DNA of 5,510 nt from an uncultured Dialister sp. (GTDB taxonomy: Bacteria > Bacillota > Negativicutes > Veillonellales > Dialisteraceae). Within the stretch, counting starts at the first letter, position 1, and every line of letters begins with the position of its first letter. Positions 5,363-5,510 of this stretch are shown piece by piece. The notes beneath the pieces were generated by a model, which ran no database searches, was not told the DNA's origin, and saw only the letters and a program-made list of their open reading frames with translations. Both the position numbers and the translations under genes were made by a program. The DNA lies in the NCBI RefSeq assembly GCF_900538805.1, contig NZ_UPZP01000123.1:1-5510 (forward strand). Reading direction: 5' to 3'.

Positions 5363-5434
5363 GGCGCCCTCCGGGCGCCGGGTTGACAGCCGCTGTGCGG
5401 CTGAAGTTTGACGGGGCTTTCGCCCCGAAGGTTC
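5363..5434. repeat. three consecutive hairpins upstream of the exported-protein gene
   Basis: Hairpin one is GGCGCCC/GGGCGCC (5363-5369, 5373-5379, loop TCC). Hairpin two is AGCCGC/GCGGCT (5388-5393, 5397-5402, loop TGT). Hairpin three is CGGGGC/GCCCCG (5412-5417, 5422-5427, loop TTTC). The last two carry TTGAC before and GAAG after the stem, the same design as the units at 190-248. Hairpin one ends within two bases of the ribosome binding site of the minus-strand gene, so it lies in that gene's 5' leader if transcription starts upstream. Confidence 0.7.
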
Positions 5435-5435
5435 T

Positions 5436-5450
5436 AGGGAAGCGCTGATT
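5436..5450 (-). repeat. inverted third copy of the 15-mer dispersed repeat
   Basis: AGGGAAGCGCTGATT is the exact reverse complement of 81-95. The similarity extends a few bases on the right to TTAAAT, matching the AATTAAT context of the first left-hand copy. It directly follows the three-hairpin block. Confidence 0.6.
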
Positions 5451-5510
5451 AAATCGTTATCGGATTTCATTCTTGTATTTTTATTCAATGCAAGGAATCA
5501 GTCGACGCGA

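Overview
The window looks like a chromosomal segment of a diderm Firmicute, most likely the Negativicutes (Veillonellaceae; Dialister or a relative is my best guess). The reasons are a classical T-box leader and strong AGGAGG ribosome binding sites together with a secreted, probably periplasmic, protein and GC-rich hairpin repeats between genes. The genus is inferred from general impression, not from a marker gene.

Layout. Positions 1-345 hold no convincing gene, only dispersed repeat fragments: two copies of a 15-mer, two small TTGAC-flanked hairpins and degenerate TTGAACC motifs. A sigma-A-type promoter (350-379) starts a serine-type T-box leader (about 386-688). The leader has one Stem I but two successive antiterminator/terminator modules. 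It controls a plus-strand operon: serC (708-1778), serA (1801-3390) and a histidine-phosphatase gene (3400-4038). The operon ends at a long terminator hairpin (4042-4091). The first two enzymes convert 3-phosphoglycerate to phosphoserine. The third gene is in the right place to supply phosphoserine phosphatase, so the operon may encode the whole serine pathway under tRNA-Ser control.

Positions 4092-4722 are a gene-free stretch packed with repeats: a 9-bp tandem repeat, a CATCCTGAGCG-type dispersed repeat, about ten back-to-back hairpins, a 36-bp direct repeat flanking most of the array, and a 14-bp tandem repeat. A minus-strand gene follows (5349-4723) for a 208-residue exported protein of unknown function. 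Upstream of it (5363-5454) lie three consecutive hairpins and a third copy of the 15-mer, inverted relative to those at the left edge.

The most notable items are the partly duplicated T-box, the phosphatase that may complete the serine pathway, and the hairpin repeat families on both sides of the operon. I see no CRISPR array, phage gene, transposase, tRNA or rRNA.
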